Origin: CBDCVA01 sp965222935 [NCBI: Candidatus Latescibacterota bacterium]
Lineage (GTDB): Bacteria; Latescibacterota; CBDCVA01
Assembly (NCBI GenBank): GCA_965222935.1
Contig: CBDCVA010000002.1
Location: 2,108,001 to 2,172,000, forward strand
Reading direction: 5' to 3'
DNA: 64,000 bases
Positions within the stretch are counted from its first letter, which is position 1. The number at the start of each line of letters is the position of its first letter. The translations under genes were made by a program, and so were the position numbers. Below, piece by piece: positions 49,845-60,600 of the stretch. The notes beneath the pieces were generated by a model that was given only the letters and a program-made list of their open reading frames with translations, was not told the origin of the DNA and did no database searches.

Positions 49845-52800
49845 TCAAAAATCCGGCCCGAGGGAAATGTAGTACCGCGGCCCCTGGCTAGTGCTGCGGA
49901 GATCCGTGCGCCAGGCGGCGTCGAAGCGCAAGATGGCGATACCCAGGTTCAGGCGGAAGCCGTAGCCGAAGCCCATGCGCGCGTCCTTGCCCAGCCGGGG
50001 CAACCCGCTGTTGTCGGTATCGAACAGGTCCAGCCGACCCCTGTTCCACGCGGCGCCGAGGTCGGTGAACAGCACCCCGCGGATGTTACGTAGTACCATA
50101 GGCAAGGGCCAGCCCATGGCCATGTAGCGCACCAGCGGGAAACGGAATTCGAGGTTCATCAGCCCGAAACGTGTGCCGACCAGTTCGTAGAAATCCACGC
50201 CCCGCAGCGGCACCGGGAGGCGGGCGAAGTAGACGTCGCCGACGTCGAAGTCGCGATCCTCAGCGAACCGAGGGCTGATCCAAGCGCTCGTCCCACCGAC
50301 GAAGAAGCGATGCGGGTCGGGTCCGAACGACGCACCCCCGGCTAGACGGATCACCCCGGTGTTGAACCGGCCGATGCGGTGGTAGCGGCGCATATCGCCT
50401 TCGAGCGACGTGAAGGCGTGGCTCGATCCAATGACGTCGGGGCTGTAGCGCAGGCTCAGAAGGTTACGGCTGCCGTTCTCGGGGCCTGTGGCACCGTAGA
50501 GAACGTTATCGCTGACGTAGGAGACGCTCGGCAGCAAGGCGCGCACCAGAGGGGGATCGTCGCCCTTGCGCCTGATGAAATCGCGGTCGATGGAGATGAA
50601 CAGCAGACGAAAGTCCAGCCGCGAGAACTTGTTGAAGGGCCGGGAGGCGGCCGCCGTTACGCCGTAGGTCCGGTCGGCGAACCATTCCAGGTTGCGTGTG
50701 ACGAAAAAGTCGCGCCTCAGAAAAGCGCTCACGCTGTAGTCCGTCCGCCGCCGCAGGTAGGTGTAACCGACCATGACGTCCGAGTTGTCCAGAGAGTAGA
50801 ACACGTCGGTGACGACCAGCAACCTGTGGTTGCCCAGGATGTCGGAGACGCTCAGGGCCGCTTGGCCGTTGAAGCCGCTGAAGGTCGCGTAGCCCGCCTG
50901 CGCGCCAACGATGTCCGCCGCGAACTTGACCCCGTACTTGTGGACGATGTACTCGCCCCTGTCGTTCATGTCGGCCAGCGTGTCACTCAACGCCGGTCGT
51001 TGACGGGGCTTACGGCGTCGGGGCGGCGACCGCTGCGCTGCGCTGCGCTCGTCGGCCTCCGGCGGCGAATCCCCCCCCAAGCTGGTGTCCGCTTCGGCCG
51101 TTTCGGTCCCCGGCCCGTGTACCCATGTAGGCATGAGCGCCTCGACGGATCGCCCCTTCGCCAGAGGTCTCTTGAGGACGAAGATATCCCAGCCGCCGTT
51201 CTCGAAAGCCACGAAGGCCAGACCCTTGCCGTCGGGTGACCATGATGGGTCCAGCGCGCCGGAAAGTACATCGGTGAGTGCGGAAGTGCTGTCCCCATCG
51301 GCAGTGGTCGTGTAGAGGTTATAGATGCCGTTACGATCTGAGGAGAAGGCCAGATGGTGTCCGTCGGGCGACCAGGTCGGCGTCCGCTCGTCCGAGGGCC
51401 AAAGGGTGATGCGCTCGAGCGCGGAGCCGTCGGCGGCGATGGTGTAGATATCGTAATCGAGCCCCGTGAGCGCGGAGGTCGTATCGGTTAAGTCCGGCTT
51501 GCGGTCGGAGGCGAAGGCGAGCCAGCGACCGTCCGGCGACCACTCGGGGTCGGCCTCGTCGAAGCGGTCGTCGGTGATCCGTCGGAGTGCACCGGTCTTG
51601 AGCTCGACCAGATAGAGGTCGCTCTCGCCGTCGTGCAGACCGACGAAGGCGATCCGGCGACCATCGGGCGACCAGGCAGGAGAGAAGATGGCGTCGAGGT
51701 CGAAGACGAACTTCCGGTTCTCCCCACGCTCGTCCACAGCGCGGATATGGAGCGCGTCGCGCCGTCCGCTCTTGGCCGCGAAGGCCACTGCGCGGGCGTC
51801 CGGTGCCCAGGCGATCCCACCGCGCAGCCAGTGCATCTCCTCGAAATCGCCCTCTCGCTCGCCGCGGACCACGCGCTGAATTACCTCGCCGTCGATGGCG
51901 GACATGATGAGGATGTCCTTGTATTCGTGGCGGTCGGAGAGAAAGGCGATATGCTCGCCGTTGGGCGAGAAAGTCGGGTTGCGGTTGATGTAGTTGCCCG
52001 TCGTGCGGTGGTCCGTCAGCCGTGTGGCGATGTCCTCGAGCTGCTCGCGGCGGGCGATCTCGGGCCAATAGCGCTTTTTGAGCGCGATGTGCCACCTTTG
52101 CGAAAGCTCTTCCAAGGGTTTGCCGAAAATGATCTTGAAGCTGCGCCCGAAGTCGTGCGTGCTGCGCAGCGCCGTGACCAGCGCACCGATGGTGTCCTCC
52201 CCGTAGATCGCCGCCAGGTGGCGGAAGAATGCTTGGCCGCCCTTGTAGGCAAAAGAGCCTCCGAAGACCTCGTGAATCGGTGGCAAGTAGCCGTTGATCA
52301 CCCCATCCCGTATCAGCATGTCGGCCTCGGCATCCCAGAGATGACTGGTATACTCCGCCATGCCTTCAGCGAACCAAAGCGGGATCTGGAACAGAAACTG
52401 CTGACCGGTGAGCGCATCGAACACGCCGCCGAAGAACATGTCGAACATCACCGCATGGGTGAGCTCGTGGTGGATGACGTGGCGCAGCTTCTCGTAGGAA
52501 CCCTCGAAGGGGATGACGACTCGGTTCTGGAACAGCTCGGTGAAGCCGCCCGTTTCTTCGGAGATGTGGCTCCCGATGACGTTCGTCTGCTGAAAGTCGT
52601 TGTGGGAGATGTAAAGGATGATGGGGATGCGGCGGCTGACCCGGTAGTGTAGGTCTTGGCGGAGTTGGTCATAGGCGTCCTCCGCCAACTCGGCGACGAC
52701 GAATGCGACCCGACGCTCGGACTCATAGAAGTAGATATCGAAGTGCTTCGTCTTGATGTACGACCACTCGAAGATGTCGTAGTTGACCTTGTTTCGGCCG

Positions 52801-52922
52801 AAATGCTGCGCCTCCACGGGGCCGGGCCAAAGGCACGCGAGCGCCAGGGCCAAGGGCAGCCACCGCACTCTCTCCCAAAGACCGTTCCGCCTCAGCGCCA
52901 GGCCGCACAACTCCGTCTTCAT
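49845..52922 (-). CDS. Outer-membrane zinc-peptidase / TolB-propeller / beta-barrel protein
   Basis: About 1,025 residues from ATG 52922; a start at 52952 would put 10 extra residues before the signal peptide, which ends near VEAQ. Residues ~40-290 are a peptidase-MA-like gluzincin: HHELTHAVMF (HExxH) and FAEGMAEY (third ligand). Residues ~310-600 are TolB/WD40-like Asp-Gly-Arg blades (SPDGRRIAFVG, SPDGRWLAFAS, SPDGHHLAFSS). After a charged Pro/Arg-rich linker, residues ~650-1025 are a 16-strand-type barrel resembling BamA/surface-antigen domains, ending in an aromatic (PDF). It is the last gene in the envelope module. A partner to the paralogous-architecture gene at 54623. Confidence 0.8.
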   Translation of the reverse strand: MKTELCGLALRRNGLWERVRWLPLALALACLWPGPVEAQHFGRNKVNYDIFEWSYIKTKHFDIYFYESERRVAFVVAELAEDAYDQLRQDLHYRVSRRIPIILYISHNDFQQTNVIGSHISEETGGFTELFQNRVVIPFEGSYEKLRHVIHHELTHAVMFDMFFGGVFDALTGQQFLFQIPLWFAEGMAEYTSHLWDAEADMLIRDGVINGYLPPIHEVFGGSFAYKGGQAFFRHLAAIYGEDTIGALVTALRSTHDFGRSFKIIFGKPLEELSQRWHIALKKRYWPEIARREQLEDIATRLTDHRTTGNYINRNPTFSPNGEHIAFLSDRHEYKDILIMSAIDGEVIQRVVRGEREGDFEEMHWLRGGIAWAPDARAVAFAAKSGRRDALHIRAVDERGENRKFVFDLDAIFSPAWSPDGRRIAFVGLHDGESDLYLVELKTGALRRITDDRFDEADPEWSPDGRWLAFASDRKPDLTDTTSALTGLDYDIYTIAADGSALERITLWPSDERTPTWSPDGHHLAFSSDRNGIYNLYTTTADGDSTSALTDVLSGALDPSWSPDGKGLAFVAFENGGWDIFVLKRPLAKGRSVEALMPTWVHGPGTETAEADTSLGGDSPPEADERSAAQRSPPRRRKPRQRPALSDTLADMNDRGEYIVHKYGVKFAADIVGAQAGYATFSGFNGQAALSVSDILGNHRLLVVTDVFYSLDNSDVMVGYTYLRRRTDYSVSAFLRRDFFVTRNLEWFADRTYGVTAAASRPFNKFSRLDFRLLFISIDRDFIRRKGDDPPLVRALLPSVSYVSDNVLYGATGPENGSRNLLSLRYSPDVIGSSHAFTSLEGDMRRYHRIGRFNTGVIRLAGGASFGPDPHRFFVGGTSAWISPRFAEDRDFDVGDVYFARLPVPLRGVDFYELVGTRFGLMNLEFRFPLVRYMAMGWPLPMVLRNIRGVLFTDLGAAWNRGRLDLFDTDNSGLPRLGKDARMGFGYGFRLNLGIAILRFDAAWRTDLRSTSQGPRYYISLGPDF

Positions 52923-52983
52923 GATGGAACAGAATGTACCCAGGGATGGCATCGGGTTATCGGACGGCTTACAGTGCCTGCTC

Positions 52984-53598
52984 TCAGGGCAGCCGCAGCC
53001 TTACGGCGAGGCCATCCTTCCGTGGGAGGAGACCGAGGTGCCCCTCGGGGTCTCCTCGCGCTGCTCTGACTGCGGTGATCCCCGCCACCAGCCGGTTGAG
53101 CACCAGTACGCCGAGCACCAAGGTCGATGCGTTGTCCGCGCTCAACCGTTCCTCCCGGATGTCGGCGAAGCGGCGCCTTGCGTCGGGGCTATCCCACTGC
53201 CAGGCGTCGTGCCCCGTGTAGAGGACGGCCTCGGGTCCCGACTCGTGAACGGCGCGGCGGTTGTATGCGGTGCTGGTATCGTAGATCTCAACCCTGCCCA
53301 GGAACGTGTCGGAGCGATCGCTGATGTCCACGTCCCCGTGCGTCCGGGCGAAGAGTTTCATATCGTTGCCCTTGAGCGCCTGGCGAGCCTTGAAGCTGCC
53401 GAACCCCCCCCAGAGAATTCCTTCCGCCACGAAGAAGCGCTTCGCGTCGCCGCTGTTCCCCGCGTACAGGTGGCCTGCCCCTGGGAGCAGGAGGGAAAGT
53501 AAAAACGCCGTACCGGGCGACTGCTCACCCGCCCGGCAAGCCTGGGTCGAGAGGGTCATCGCCACCACCCCCGCTAGCGCCGCCGCCCATCGTTTCAT
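52984..53598 (-). CDS. Small exported protein with DUF5683-like membrane segment
   Basis: 204 residues from ATG 53598 (MKRWAAALAG), which gives a signal peptide ending near CRAG; a GTG at 53613 is the alternative. GTAFLLSLLLPGAGHLYAGN is the Pro-Gly hallmark also seen in the next gene upstream and in DUF5683-type proteins. A second hydrophobic stretch lies near residue 175. It follows the gene at 53617 by 18 bp. Function unknown; probably inner-membrane and part of the module. Confidence 0.65.
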   Translation of the reverse strand: MKRWAAALAGVVAMTLSTQACRAGEQSPGTAFLLSLLLPGAGHLYAGNSGDAKRFFVAEGILWGGFGSFKARQALKGNDMKLFARTHGDVDISDRSDTFLGRVEIYDTSTAYNRRAVHESGPEAVLYTGHDAWQWDSPDARRRFADIREERLSADNASTLVLGVLVLNRLVAGITAVRAARGDPEGHLGLLPRKDGLAVRLRLP

Positions 53599-53616
53599 GC
53601 CGGATGACTCCACGTC

Positions 53617-54612
53617 CTAGAACCGCTTTGAGAGCACGAGCAACGCTTCGCGCTCACCCCGCTGGCCCCGTTCGACCAGGCGCACCCGGAGACGCCCCTC
53701 GATCTCGCCCGCCATGCTCCCCTCATTGACGCGTTTTGCCATAAGCGCAGCGTCGATGGCGCTGAACACCCGGTTACCCAGCGCAACCCACAACCCGATG
53801 TTCGCGCGGTTCAGCGCCTCGTTGGAGTCCTTGCGAAGGGCCTCGTACTCGAAACGTCGCTGTGAGGCGTTGTGCACCTCGTCCCGCAGCTTGCTCTCCG
53901 GGTCTTTATCCACTTTCAACTGAGTTCGGGTCACATAAGAGACCTCGTTGGGGTCGATGTCGTCCCAGCCCCAGACGAACTGGTCGTACTTGCCGATCAA
54001 CTCGTAGTACTGCTGGTCCTTGTCGCGTAGCTCGACCGTCCCGTCGTCGCGTCGGACGGACGTAAAGGTGACTTCCAGGTCGTGCGTGCCGACAACCCGA
54101 AGCGAGTCCTCCCGCGTGGGGCTCTCGAGGAAGATGAGGGTGGGATCGTTGTTCCAGACGAACTCCTTGTACCCCACGTAGGTCAGGCCGCGGTGGCCGC
54201 CACTTTCGTCGTAATGCCAGTGTTCGTCGGCGAACGCCTCGAACTCCTCTTCGAGATTCGAGCCCTCCTTGCGCCAGGCTCCGTACCAGACCCAGGAAAA
54301 GGCCTCGGCGGCGAAGTAGGGGAGGGAGCGTAGCTTCGATCCGGCGTAGACCTGCCCCAGCCCGGGCAAGAGCGCTGAAAGGAAGAAGGCGGCCCGAGGG
54401 TCCTTCGGCCGAGGCTCGAAGTTGGCCATGGGCGCTCCTTCGGCCTCGGGGGTCTCCGCCAAACGCAGCGGTTGCGCCTCCAACTCACGTTCGCTCAGGT
54501 CGGGAAAGGCGGGCGGGCTCAGCATGGCCGCGCTTTCGGTCGCGCCGACCTCGGAAGCTGCGCCCAACGTGCCGAGCATCAGAGTCAGTCCGATGGCGAG
54601 GGACGTTTGCAC
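53617..54612 (-). CDS. Exported protein with DUF5683-like segment
   Basis: 331 residues, GTG start at 54612 (after AGGAGA) giving a signal peptide (QTSLAIGLTLMLGTLGA). The frame is open further upstream only as overlap with the next gene. PRAAFFLSALLPGLGQVYAGS matches the motif in the following gene, so the two are related. The rest has charged helices and YFAAEAFSWVWYGAW. Located 10 bp after the end of the peptidase/TolB gene at 54623. Function unknown. Confidence 0.65.
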   Translation of the reverse strand: MQTSLAIGLTLMLGTLGAASEVGATESAAMLSPPAFPDLSERELEAQPLRLAETPEAEGAPMANFEPRPKDPRAAFFLSALLPGLGQVYAGSKLRSLPYFAAEAFSWVWYGAWRKEGSNLEEEFEAFADEHWHYDESGGHRGLTYVGYKEFVWNNDPTLIFLESPTREDSLRVVGTHDLEVTFTSVRRDDGTVELRDKDQQYYELIGKYDQFVWGWDDIDPNEVSYVTRTQLKVDKDPESKLRDEVHNASQRRFEYEALRKDSNEALNRANIGLWVALGNRVFSAIDAALMAKRVNEGSMAGEIEGRLRVRLVERGQRGEREALLVLSKRF

Positions 54613-54622
54613 TGCAAGTCTC

Positions 54623-57600
54623 CTAGTGATAGCCGAAGAGCACCGTAAAATAGGCTTTGAGCGGACCATCGTCGGTAACGCGTCGAGAGAGCTCGCTCTG
54701 GTCCACCTCATCGAGGCGGTAAGCGACGTCGAACTGTACTTTGGTCGGCAAGCTGTAGAATGATATGATGTCCATCCGAAACTGTCCACCCACATCACGC
54801 TTGAAACCCTCCGCCTTGAAATCGAGGTCCCCCGATGTCCACGCGCGTCCCACGTCGAAATAAACCGCGCCGTAGAGGTTATCCAGGTGCAGGTGCCCGA
54901 ATCTCTTGCCGATCTGCCTCGCGATGGGAAAGCGGTAAGCGATGCTCCCCATCGCCGCCTTCCGTCCTTCCAGGCTGTAGTAAGTATAGCCGCGCATCTG
55001 GTCGATGCCGCCCAGGTAGAGGTTGAAGAAAGGGTCGATGGGGCTATCGATCCAACCCAGCTTCAGGCGTAAGCTCAGCGTATCCCTGTGCCAGGGTAGC
55101 GCTCGGTGCTCTTTCCAGTCCACCTCGTACTGGTTGAAGAAGTGCTTGTCATAGATCTCATCGATCAAGCCGGAATTGCGGAAACCCTCCTGGAAGAAGC
55201 TGAACTGCCGCGCTAGCTTGACCGTGACGTTGCGGCCGACGGGGTTGATATCTCCGTCAACGGCTCGGCGGCGCTTGCGATATAGGTACTCCAGTCCAAG
55301 CTCGAAGCCCTGAAGGTAGGTGAACGAAGGCTCGAGGAGCACCTTCTGCACCAACTCCTTCTGCGACACCGTGGCGCTGTAGCGGGAGTAGCTGCCGCGA
55401 AGCTCGAGGCGGTGCTCGCGGAAGCGGTGATAGGCCCCGACCGTCAGAAGGTTGAAGTCGTAATCCGTGCCCAGGATCTGAAAACGGCTGAACTCGTCTT
55501 CGATTTCTTCTTCTTCGTCGAGGTGGCGCGTGACTTTGATGGCTTCGGCGTAGAGTGTGGGCTGGAGCCTGCGGAACTCGTACAGCCCAAAGATGTCCAG
55601 GTCCAGGTTGCTCGGTGCCAAGAGAGCGCCGCTGAGGAAGCGCTGCTTTTCCAGCACGTCCGAGAGGATAAGATATGTTCCCAGCTTCGCCCGGCCATCG
55701 TCCCAAGCAAGGCGCGGCTGGAAGCTCATCCCCAGGAAGCGCTCACGGTAGGGACGGCTTGGGGGTAGAGTGGAGGGGCTCGACGACGGCGCCCTAGTCA
55801 CGCTTGGAGCGAATGCCGTTGCATCGGTGCCCGTCAATGCGGTGGGGTCGGCGCTGGCGAGGAGGGTTGGCTCACCCCTGGCGACGACGGCCGACTCAAG
55901 GGCCGCATCGAGGTCCAGGACCCTCAGGGCGTAGCCCGACGCCTCGTACGAGACGTAAGCGAGCCGCTGACCCTCCGGTGCGACCGCCGGGGCGAAGGCA
56001 CCGCCCAGGACGTTCGTAACCTGACGAATGGGTCCGCCACCGCCGGCGGATACCGTATAGATGTTGTAGATGCCGCTCGGGTCCGAGCTGAAGGTGAGCG
56101 TCTCGCCATCGGGGCTCCACCCGGGACTCCGATCGGCCCCTCTTGTGGCGACGATGAGCCGCAGTTCGGACCCATCGGGCCGGATCGTGGCGATGTCGTG
56201 CGCGTCGCCGCGCCCCAGACTCATGGCGATCAGTGAGCCCGAGGGGTGCCAGGCTGGCTCATAGACCTGGGTGAAGTCATCCCAGCCGGTGATCGCGCGC
56301 CAGGTGCCCGTCCCCAAATCGAAGAGGGCCAGGTTGGAGGTGCCGCCCGCGTTGTGGACGCAGGCGAGCGTACGCCCATCGGGTGAGAGCGCGGGCGAGT
56401 GAAGGCGCGCGTCGAAGGTCAGTCGCTCTTCGCGCTTCTTCCCGAGGTCGTACCGGTAGAGGTCCCAGAAGCGCGAACCGTGGCCGTTGGGTGGCGAGCG
56501 TTTGGCGTAGTAGAGCGCCCCGCCGTCTGCGCTCCACGAGATGGGCCCGATGCGCGCGCTTGCGAGGGCTTTCGCACTGGAATCCTTCGCGGACCATACG
56601 AAAACCGCGCTGGATAGGTAATCGCCCCCCTTGTTCGAGAGGTAGGCTAGACTGTCGCCCGAGGGCGACCAAGCGGGATAGGCGGTCAGAAAGCCGTCGC
56701 CGTCTATGAGTTCGCCTTCGACCGGATGCGCACGGACGGACGCCGTCCGTTCGGTGTAGTGCTCGCGCAGGTGCGTCAGCCACCGGTCGTGGAGCGCTTC
56801 ACCCGATAGCCCCGTGACCGCCTTGATCGCGCCCGAGAAGTCGAAGCGCCACAAACGCCTCGCCTGGCGGCTAATCGCTCGCAGCGCCTCGGTACCGTGT
56901 TGCTCGGCGACGTAGCGTACGAGCGAGAAACCGTGGTTGTAGACCATCTCGTTGCCTAGCGACGTCTTGTTCAAGACCCCCATCTCGTCGAAACTCAGCA
57001 CGCCATCGTTCAGAACGGCGACGCGCAGGATCATGTCGCGGTGGCTGTCCCAGTGATCGTGGCGAACCCGATCCGTCTGAAATTGCGCCACGCCCTCGGC
57101 GAACCAGCCGGGGACCACGGTGCCGGGGACGGCATAGGAGACGATTCGGTTCGCGTAGCCCTGGAGCACGTCGTCGCGGTCCTCCTCCTGATAGGCGAAA
57201 TACTGGAGGTGGGCGGCGGGGATGTGCCGTGTGATCTTGCGTGCCGCGCCGAGCTGAATGATGTGAGTCAGCTCGTGGGTGACGACATCGCGCAACCAGT
57301 CGTGCCTGCCCCGGAAGGAGAAATCCAGCGCTGTCGCCCAGACCTCGACCTTATTGTCGTAGAAGTAAGCCGTACCGTTGGCGTAGTCGTCCGCATCGTT
57401 GATGACCAGATGGATCTTGTCCCCCGGCTCGTAGTCGTACAGTTCGGTCAACGGCCCATAGGCGTCCTCGGCGATCCTTGCGGCCAGCGCTGCAACGCGC
57501 TCCACGCCCTGGTGATAGTAGACGTAGAAGTGCTCGGTCTCGAACGTCCGCCACCGAAACTCTGGATGGTTCGGACGCTCGTTGGGCTGGGCTGTTGCGC

Positions 57601-57658
57601 CGGTCCACATCGCGACGATGAGCCACACGACGAGCCCGAGCTGCGCCCCGCGTTTCAC
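54623..57658 (-). CDS. Outer-membrane zinc-peptidase / TolB-propeller / beta-barrel protein
   Basis: 1,011 residues. Signal peptide ending ATAQ. A peptidase-MA-like domain has THELTHIIQ (HExxH) and GWFAEGVAQF. TolB-like blades follow (SPSGDSLAYLS, SPDGRTLACVH, SPDGETLTFSS). A C-terminal barrel of aromatic strands comes after ~650, with a conserved GNxx-type GIDQMRGYTYYSLEGRKA segment typical of surface-antigen barrels. The end VLFGYH places the last aromatic strand. It overlaps the M6-like gene by 4 bp (57655-57658), so expression is coupled. Same architecture as 49845-52922 but diverged. Role may be processing of exported proteins at the outer membrane; inference. Confidence 0.8.
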   Translation of the reverse strand: MKRGAQLGLVVWLIVAMWTGATAQPNERPNHPEFRWRTFETEHFYVYYHQGVERVAALAARIAEDAYGPLTELYDYEPGDKIHLVINDADDYANGTAYFYDNKVEVWATALDFSFRGRHDWLRDVVTHELTHIIQLGAARKITRHIPAAHLQYFAYQEEDRDDVLQGYANRIVSYAVPGTVVPGWFAEGVAQFQTDRVRHDHWDSHRDMILRVAVLNDGVLSFDEMGVLNKTSLGNEMVYNHGFSLVRYVAEQHGTEALRAISRQARRLWRFDFSGAIKAVTGLSGEALHDRWLTHLREHYTERTASVRAHPVEGELIDGDGFLTAYPAWSPSGDSLAYLSNKGGDYLSSAVFVWSAKDSSAKALASARIGPISWSADGGALYYAKRSPPNGHGSRFWDLYRYDLGKKREERLTFDARLHSPALSPDGRTLACVHNAGGTSNLALFDLGTGTWRAITGWDDFTQVYEPAWHPSGSLIAMSLGRGDAHDIATIRPDGSELRLIVATRGADRSPGWSPDGETLTFSSDPSGIYNIYTVSAGGGGPIRQVTNVLGGAFAPAVAPEGQRLAYVSYEASGYALRVLDLDAALESAVVARGEPTLLASADPTALTGTDATAFAPSVTRAPSSSPSTLPPSRPYRERFLGMSFQPRLAWDDGRAKLGTYLILSDVLEKQRFLSGALLAPSNLDLDIFGLYEFRRLQPTLYAEAIKVTRHLDEEEEIEDEFSRFQILGTDYDFNLLTVGAYHRFREHRLELRGSYSRYSATVSQKELVQKVLLEPSFTYLQGFELGLEYLYRKRRRAVDGDINPVGRNVTVKLARQFSFFQEGFRNSGLIDEIYDKHFFNQYEVDWKEHRALPWHRDTLSLRLKLGWIDSPIDPFFNLYLGGIDQMRGYTYYSLEGRKAAMGSIAYRFPIARQIGKRFGHLHLDNLYGAVYFDVGRAWTSGDLDFKAEGFKRDVGGQFRMDIISFYSLPTKVQFDVAYRLDEVDQSELSRRVTDDGPLKAYFTVLFGYH

Positions 57659-60600
57659 TTGACCACCGCCGTCTTCACGAGCGCCACGTCCGTCCGCCCG
57701 TTAGCCCGTGCGGCCAGTCGCGCCAGGTAGAAGCCACTCCCCAGCTTCGAGGTGTCCCATGTGATCTCGTTCTCCGTGCCCCCACCGAAGCCCTCCGGCC
57801 CGGAGCCGAACGTATCCACCAACTCCCCCGCCAGATTGAAGATCTGGACGTCTACGCGCGCCGTCTCCGAAAGGAAGAAGCGGAAGCGGCCCTCTGTCTC
57901 CGGTCCGACGGGGTTGGGGTAGCAGTAGACCGAGCTCTCGGGCATCAGCGCCTCCACGGTGGCTGGCGCATTGCCTCGCGGTCCCCCGAAGCGGCTCGTC
58001 CGCGCTGCGTCCGCCTCCGGAGCGGACCATACGAGCGTCTGGGGTGAGGCGGTATAGGGGAGAGGGCGTGCCTGTATCAGACCGTCTACCGTCGCCGCAA
58101 CGATTTCGACGCGCCCGTCGCCGTCGAGATCCGCCAGGGTCGGTGCGCTCGCAAGGTCGCCGGGCATCGCCAGGTTCTCGCGCGCCTCCACACCTGTGCT
58201 AGGACCCTCCATCGCCAGCACGCGCCCGTCGTCGAGTCCAAAGAAGATCAGCGCTGGCTCACCCTCGGGCTTAAGGATCACCGGTCGCGTGGGTCTCGTC
58301 TCCGGTGCGTCCGTGACTGGGAAGCGCACGGGAAACCCCGCCTGAACGACTCCGTTGAATCGTACTGCGTGGACGCGGTCGGGTCCCAGGACGATGATCT
58401 CCAACCGGCCATCATCATTGATGTCGGCCAGCGCGGGTGCGGTGGCCAAAGGCGAGCCCACATCCATAGGAAACCCGTCCATGGGCCCGGTTGCATCGAC
58501 GACTATCCCGAAGCGCTCGGACTTTGGGCCGATCTCAAGCGCGGTCACCTCGCCGCTCGTCCCGGCCACGACGACCTCGAGCGTCCCGTCGCCGTCAAGA
58601 TCACCCAGGACTGGCCCTCCAGTGGGCTCGGTCACGAACCGCCCCAGGAGCCGAAGCTCTCCATCGTCCACAAGCGACACGAGGCCGTTGGCGTTCACAG
58701 TCACGATGTCGGCCAGCCCATCGCTCGTGACGTCGCCCGCCGCCAGTCCCACAATCGTCTGGCCCGCGCCTGCGTCCAGGACGAGGGGGTCGGAACCAGC
58801 CGCTCCGAGCCCAGGCGAGATCGACAACTGTCCGTCCGTTCCCGCAAAGATGAGTTCGGGGGTTTCGGTATTGGATAGGACGTGCTCGATAACCAGCGGT
58901 GCCCCGGCGACGGTGGGCCGCCCCAACGCGATGTGGCCGAGCGTTATTTCTATGACCTGAAGGAACCCCTCCCGGCTGCCCATCTTGAGGATGAGGGCGT
59001 GTCCCATTCCCGCACCGTCCACCCAGACCAGATCCACTGCGCCGTCGCTGTCCAGATCTCCAGCCACGGGAGCGGAGAGGACCGGTTCCCGCGTAGAGGA
59101 CGTCTTCTGGCTACCTGTACGAGCGCCGGCATTCCAGATCACTGCCTCACCGTGCCGGGTTACGGCGGCGACTTCCGGTTGGCCGTCGCCATCGAAGTCG
59201 GCGACCACGGGCGCGCCGGCGAGTGAATCGGGCGCCTGAACTGGCCACCCGGGCAGGTTCCGGCGAAAACGGATCTCGATCTGTATGCGCTCCGCCGCCG
59301 GGTCGGGCGCTGTGATTTCCACGCCGGTTTCCGCTCCGGCGTTGGTGTGCGTGCTGGGCTGGGTGCCCGGCCCGAAAACGGTGCCGTCCTTGAAGGGATC
59401 GCTCTCGCCCCCCGCGAACTCGCTCACACGGGGGTCGAAGAGCGTGACGAAGGCGTTGCCGATATCCTCGAAGCCGTCCGCCTCTTCGAGGTGGATGCTA
59501 CGCTTGAGCGGGTCATTGTTCAGGGCCTCCCCCGCTGCGCGTGCGCTTTCGATGCGTCGCTCGTCCACGTGCCAGATCAAGAGTCCTGAGCCGGGGATGG
59601 CCCACTCGCGCGGCCGTGCGTCGAGCCAGACGCCCTCGTTCCCGTCGGAAAGCTCGATCTCTAAGGGGCCTTCGCCGCGGTAGCGGTTCTCCAGAAGGAA
59701 GTACTCGCCGGGTCCGATCGGAACCTTCACCGCCTGGAGACTCTCGGGATCGGTCGCTGCCAAAAGCGTCACCGTCGTGTCGCGTGAGACGACCAGAGGT
59801 TCGATCCAGCCGAGTTCGGTCCGCGCCCAGGCGCCCAACAGCGGAGGGAGATAGCCGATGACGACATCATCCTCCGGGCGCCCCGGCGGCGTTACGAGAT
59901 TGCCGACACCGGCATCTAAGATGCTCCAGCCACCGATGGCTGGCACCTGGCCCTGGGGCGTCGACAGCGCCAGCGACGGCAGGCCGAGTTGAAAGGCGAA
60001 AAGCCCCGCCATCGTGCTGTTCAGGCCCGCGACGCCATCGGTGCTCATGGCCTGCGGCACGAGCCAGCCATCGCGCACCGTCCCGCTTGGCGTCCGGATC
60101 GGGCCGCCCAGGATGCGATCCAGATCATCCGGGCTGAGGTAGACGGGCGCGATGTCGTTCAGCCGCCCCTCGAAGACGCCCGCATGGATCACGCAGATCG
60201 AGTCGAAGCGGTCGAAGTCGAGTGCGTTGCCCTCCGTCGCAGAGACGGCGCTGACGGCGTCGCGCAGAAGCTCCACCCAGTCGATCTCGCGCTCGCTATC
60301 CGTCCGTCCGTTCCCGAAGGTGGCCATCGCGCGTTCGAGCTCGTAGGCGCCTTGGGGTCGAGTTGGCCACACCTCGAACGCGAGCTCGAGCTGGCCGCCC
60401 GATGCGCCGCGATAGAGGTTGGCTAGCGCGGTGAGGTGCTGCGCATAGAAGGCCCGGTCGTGGGGCGGCAGGTCGAACGGAAAGCGATAGGTTGCGCGGG
60501 CCTCGGCGCGTGGGCGCAGGTCGAAGCGGCCGCTGCCCGTGGTCGAGATCAGATCGGGCACCTCTTCGGGGAACTGGATCCGAACGGCCAGAATCCTGAT